In this document: positions 4,763 to 7,383 of the stretch, piece after piece
Position numbering within the stretch: the stretch's first letter is position 1
Layout of the letters: each line of letters begins with the position of its first letter
From: an uncultured Methanobrevibacter sp.
Lineage (GTDB): Archaea; Methanobacteriota; Methanobacteria; Methanobacteriales; Methanobacteriaceae
NCBI GenBank assembly: GCA_902782595.1
Contig: CACZNW010000197.1
Coordinates: 1 to 7,383, forward strand
DNA: 7,383 nt
Reading direction: 5' to 3'
Notes under the pieces: generated by a model
The model's database searches: none
What the model saw: only the letters and a program-made list of their open reading frames with translations
What the model was told of the DNA's origin: nothing
Program-made: the position numbers and the translations under genes

Positions 4763-6427
4763 ATGGAAAAGGCATGCAGAATTATAATCAATGATATTGT
4801 TGATGGCAACATCACCACCAGAAAAGAACTTGAAGTTGAAAAAAGACAACTGTGTCGTGATTTGAAGTTATCCAGGTTCATGAGCAATGCAGATATTTTA
4901 GAATTTGCAAAACCTGAAGAAAAAGAAATCGTTTCAGGAATTTTAAAGAAAAAACCTACAAGAACAATGTCCGGTGTGGCGATAGTTGCCGTAATGTGCC
5001 ATCCCCATAAATGCCCTCACGGAAGGTGTTTTTATTGCCCGGAAAGTGATATTGCCCCTCCAAGCTATACTGGTGAAGAACCTGCAGCACTTAGAGGCAG
5101 AATGTACGAATATCATCCATATGTTCAGTGTTTCAATCGCCTGAAACAGCTTAAAAAAATCGGGCACCCCATTGATAAGGTCGAACTGATTATAATGGGA
5201 GGAACCTTCCCTTCAAGAGATTTATGTTATCAGGAATGGTTTGTATCACAATGCTTGAAGGCAATGTGTGATTTTGGTTTAATCATGGAGAATAAACCAA
5301 CAAATTATGAGTATAACCTCAATTATGATGAAATAAGATCATTTGAAAAAGGAGTCATGAAGACCTATCCTCCGAATGATTATGTCTTGGTTGATGAGTC
5401 CCAAAGAGTCAATGAAAATTCCAAAGTCAGATGTGTCGGAATAACATTTGAAACCAGACCAGATTACTGTAAAGAAGAACATATCAATAGAATGCTTAAT
5501 TTTGGAGTTACAAGAGTTGAACTTGGTGTTCAGACCTTGTCGGATGATTTATATATGAAAATTAAACGTGGACATACCATCGGAGACGTTGTCGAAGCAA
5601 ACCAGCTTTTAAGGGATTCGGCAATTAAGGTAGCCATGCATATGATGCCCGGACTGTTTTCAAATCAGAGCCAGGATTTGAAAATGTTTAAACAACTGTT
5701 CAGTGACGATAATTTTAAACCGGACATGCTTAAAATTTATCCATGTCTTGTTACAAAAGGAAGTGAATTATATGACTTATGGGCTGAAGGAAAGTATGAG
5801 CCATATAATGACGATGAAGCGGTTGAACTGATTACAAAAGTAAAGGCAATTCTTCCAAAATGGGTTCGGACAATGAGGATTCAAAGAGACATTCCTTCAA
5901 CTCTTATTGAAGCCGGAGTTAAAAAATCAAACCTCGGAGAACTGGTTTATAATAATCTTGAAAAGGAACATATCACATGTCAATGTATCCGCTGCCGTGA
6001 AATCGGCCATAAAAAAACATCAAGAGAGTACAGTCAGGATGACTTTGAACTGTTTTGTGAAAGTTACACTGCATGTGAAGGAAATGAATATTTCTTATCC
6101 ATTGAAGACATTAATGAAGAAAGTATTGCAGGATTTTTAAGACTGCGTTTACCTTCAAAAAATCATTTCAGACCAGAAATTGCAGACACTACCGCACTTG
6201 TTCGTGAATTGCACATATATGGAAACATGATTAAAATTGGAGACAAAAATCCTAAAATAGGCCAACATACCGGATTTGGAGAAAAACTTCTAAAAGAAGC
6301 TGAAGATATTGCCTCTGACAACAATAAAGATGAAATAGCAATTATAAGCGGAATCGGAACCCGAAATTACTATCGTAAATTCGGTTATGAAAAAATCGGC
6401 CCATATATGATGAAGAAGTTAATATAA
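4763..6427 (+). CDS. elp3: Elp3: tRNA uridine(34) 5-carboxymethyl-modifying radical SAM/acetyltransferase
   Basis: Archaeal Elp3 works alone, without the other Elongator subunits. It uses a radical SAM cluster and acetyl-CoA to install a carboxymethyl group on C5 of wobble uridine 34 in tRNAs. The 554 residues match the family. The N-terminal region is RNA-binding. The radical SAM domain has cluster cysteines C84, C89 and C92 in HKCPHGRCFYCP, then SYTGEEPAALRGR (101-113), ELIIMGGTFPS (141-151), GITFETRPDYC (226-236) and VELGVQT (252-258). A zinc-site segment with C406, C408 and C411 (CQCIRCREIG) joins it to a C-terminal GNAT domain: IAGFLRLRLP (455-464), RELHIYGNMIKIG (481-493), the acetyl-CoA loop QHTGFGEKLL (501-510) and GTRNYYRKFGYE (532-543). 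One oddity is that CPES replaces the usual CPGG after the last cluster cysteine. The start is supported by GAGG eight bases upstream. It diverges from the PRC gene, and deoC follows after 53 bases. Confidence 0.96.
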   Translation: MEKACRIIINDIVDGNITTRKELEVEKRQLCRDLKLSRFMSNADILEFAKPEEKEIVSGILKKKPTRTMSGVAIVAVMCHPHKCPHGRCFYCPESDIAPPSYTGEEPAALRGRMYEYHPYVQCFNRLKQLKKIGHPIDKVELIIMGGTFPSRDLCYQEWFVSQCLKAMCDFGLIMENKPTNYEYNLNYDEIRSFEKGVMKTYPPNDYVLVDESQRVNENSKVRCVGITFETRPDYCKEEHINRMLNFGVTRVELGVQTLSDDLYMKIKRGHTIGDVVEANQLLRDSAIKVAMHMMPGLFSNQSQDLKMFKQLFSDDNFKPDMLKIYPCLVTKGSELYDLWAEGKYEPYNDDEAVELITKVKAILPKWVRTMRIQRDIPSTLIEAGVKKSNLGELVYNNLEKEHITCQCIRCREIGHKKTSREYSQDDFELFCESYTACEGNEYFLSIEDINEESIAGFLRLRLPSKNHFRPEIADTTALVRELHIYGNMIKIGDKNPKIGQHTGFGEKLLKEAEDIASDNNKDEIAIISGIGTRNYYRKFGYEKIGPYMMKKLI

Positions 6428-6440
6428 AAATATTTAAATA
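6428..6440 (+). promoter_or_regulatory. Box A promoter of deoC
   Basis: AAATATTTAAATA begins immediately after the elp3 stop codon and is identical to the element at 4721-4733. A start about 26 bases beyond its centre falls near 6462, leaving a leader of about 19 bases that contains the weak GAGTG ribosome binding site (6471-6475). Confidence 0.5.
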
Positions 6441-6441
6441 A

Positions 6442-6463
6442 TAGTTCGTATATATACTAACTA
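6442..6463. promoter_or_regulatory. 22-bp near-perfect palindrome in the deoC promoter (candidate operator)
   Basis: Outer arms TAGTT (6442-6446) and AACTA (6459-6463) are exactly symmetric about a perfect 10-bp core GTATATATAC (6448-6457). Ten of eleven base pairs match; only C6447/T6458 breaks the symmetry. It lies between the box A at 6428-6440 and the predicted transcription start, where a dimeric repressor would block initiation. The core TATATATA could alternatively be the true box A, with a leaderless start close to the ATG at 6481. Confidence 0.5.
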
Positions 6464-6480
6464 ATTAAGAGAGTGTTATT

Positions 6481-7212
6481 ATGTACAATATAAAAAATTC
6501 AAAAGAATTAGCAAGCCTGATAAATTACACCAACCTAAACAATATGATTACCGAAAGTGGAATGAAGGAATTTCTCGAACAGGCAAAAGAATTGAACTTC
6601 CATTCAGTTGTCGTGTCACCAACTTACGTGCCTCTGGCAAAGGAAATTCTTTGTGATACCGGCATTAAGGTTGGAAGTGTTGTAGGATATCCCTTAGGTT
6701 TTGAAAATACCGAAAGCAAAATTGCAGAAACACAGGAACTGCTTGAAAAAGGCGCAGATGAAATCGAAGCGGTAATTAATTTAAGTTATCTTAAAGATGA
6801 AAAATATGATCTGCTCGAAAATGAAATTAAACAGATTAAAGAAACTGTTGGAGATAAGATTCTAAAAGTAGTTATCGAAAGCAAAGCTTTGGAAGATTAT
6901 GAAAAAGCAAATGCTGCCAAAGTAGCTGAAAAATCAGGAGCAGACTTCATTAAAACATCAACAGGATTTGTAACTCCAAATCACATCTTTGAAAATGTAA
7001 ACGATATAAATATTATACAGAAATATGCTCCAAAAATAAAAATTGAAGTATATGGAGGAATAGATGAATATAAATTTGCAAACCAGATTCTAACCGGAGG
7101 AGCAGATTTAATCGGAAGTGACAACGGATACGGAATTGTAAAAAGATACAAAGAGTTAAGAGAAAACACTCAGGTAAAACCAAAACCAATCACATTAACC
7201 AAAAAGGATTAA
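6481..7212 (+). CDS. DeoC-family class I aldolase with altered active site
   Basis: Bacterial DeoC splits 2-deoxyribose 5-phosphate into glyceraldehyde 3-phosphate and acetaldehyde through a Schiff base. This 243-residue protein has the DeoC TIM barrel: SVVVSPTYVPLAKE (42-55), VGSVVGYPLGFENTESK (64-80), GADEIEAVIN (91-100), ILKVVIES (127-134), the Schiff-base segment ADFIKTSTGF with K158 (154-163), IEVYGGI (188-194) and IGSDNG (211-216). By hand alignment to E. coli DeoC, K137 and K167 are kept (K129, K158). However, the proton-relay D102 is E96, K201 is E189, and the phosphate-site serines 238/239 are D214/N215. Annotation pipelines would probably call it deoC, but the substrate may differ. 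The C terminus is a short lysine-rich tail. It has its own likely promoter with a palindrome 53 bases after elp3. I withhold a gene symbol because the activity is uncertain; family membership is secure. Confidence 0.88.
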   Translation: MYNIKNSKELASLINYTNLNNMITESGMKEFLEQAKELNFHSVVVSPTYVPLAKEILCDTGIKVGSVVGYPLGFENTESKIAETQELLEKGADEIEAVINLSYLKDEKYDLLENEIKQIKETVGDKILKVVIESKALEDYEKANAAKVAEKSGADFIKTSTGFVTPNHIFENVNDINIIQKYAPKIKIEVYGGIDEYKFANQILTGGADLIGSDNGYGIVKRYKELRENTQVKPKPITLTKKD

Positions 7213-7224
7213 ATAAACCGTCAT

Positions 7225-7240
7225 CCCCTTTTATTTTTTT
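7225..7240 (+). terminator. U-tract terminator after the DeoC-family gene
   Basis: CCCCTTTTATTTTTTT begins 12 bases after the stop codon. Runs of four and seven T without a convincing hairpin fit an archaeal U-tract terminator for the elp3-deoC direction. Confidence 0.6.
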
Positions 7241-7287
7241 AAATTCAAAAACTAATTTTTAAAAAAGAATTGACATAAAATAATGTT

Positions 7288-7300
7288 AAAAATAGTAAAA
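7288..7300 (-). terminator. Weak U-tracts downstream of tRNA-Phe
   Basis: On the minus strand TTTTACTATTTTT follows six bases after the mature 3' end of tRNA-Phe. Runs of four and five T could end the transcript, and a further run of six T occurs at 7261-7266. Confidence 0.35.
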
Positions 7301-7305
7301 TTGAA

Positions 7306-7378
7306 TGCCATGGGCCGGACTTGAACCAGCGACATCTAGATCTTCAGTCTAGCGTTCTCCCATCTGAACTACCATGGC
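7306..7378 (-). tRNA. tRNA-Phe (anticodon GAA)
   Basis: A complete 73-nt cloverleaf can be folded. The acceptor stem is GCCATGG/CCATGGC with discriminator A, and the D stem is GTTC/GAAC. The anticodon stem is CTAGA/TCTAG around the loop CTGAAGA, giving anticodon GAA (window positions 7343-7345). The variable loop has five bases, and the T arm is GCTGG-TTCAAGT-CCGGC. CCA is not encoded. Only five bases of upstream sequence are in the window, so its promoter cannot be seen. Confidence 0.97.
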
Positions 7379-7383
7379 ATATG

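Noticed and set aside
4943..5167. Minus-strand 74-codon frame opposite elp3
   Set aside because: It is the shadow of the radical SAM cysteine region of Elp3.
5907..6140. Plus-strand 77-codon frame inside elp3 in another phase
   Set aside because: It overlaps the Elp3 zinc-site and acetyltransferase region in the true frame and has no independent support.
6981..7169. Minus-strand 62-codon frame opposite the DeoC-family gene
   Set aside because: It is an antisense shadow with no start signal.
1..7383. Integrated element or attachment site between the two tRNA genes
   Set aside because: No integrase, no repeated tRNA 3' end and no foreign-looking genes are seen; the genes between are chromosomal housekeeping genes.

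Overview
The window looks like a chromosomal segment of a methanogenic archaeon of the Methanobacteriales, most likely Methanobrevibacter or a close relative. The evidence is the very AT-rich DNA, archaeal box A promoters, a U-tract directly after the Gln tRNA gene, tRNA genes without an encoded CCA, and a typical gene set: Hel308 helicase, archaeal Elp3, a PRC-barrel protein, a DUF2098-like protein, anaerobic-pathway CbiD and an Mth807-type redoxin. The genus is an inference from gene content and composition; no marker gene fixes it.

Layout: a complete tRNA-Gln (anticodon CTG) lies at the left edge on the minus strand, followed by about 380 bases without a supportable gene. A minus-strand pair comes next: a small CPHC thioredoxin/glutaredoxin-like protein, then cbiD. 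They diverge from hel308 on the plus strand. hel308 converges on a minus-strand pair, a PRC-barrel protein followed by a DUF2098-like protein. Two perfect 8-bp hairpins with U-tracts sit in the convergent junction. The PRC/DUF2098 pair diverges from elp3, which is followed on the plus strand by a DeoC-family aldolase gene. A complete tRNA-Phe (GAA) closes the window on the minus strand.

Most genes are housekeeping: corrinoid synthesis (CbiD), thiol redox (redoxin), rescue of stalled forks (Hel308), tRNA wobble-uridine modification (Elp3) and tRNA supply. They do not form one pathway. There is no mobile element, CRISPR array or obvious defence system, and nothing in the window clearly supports a wholly new biological system. 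The points most worth following are a DeoC-family protein that keeps the Schiff-base lysine but has lost other active-site and phosphate-site residues, a 22-bp near-perfect palindrome in its promoter, the paired small acidic-tailed barrel proteins (PRC and DUF2098), and the paired hairpins where hel308 and the DUF2098 gene converge.
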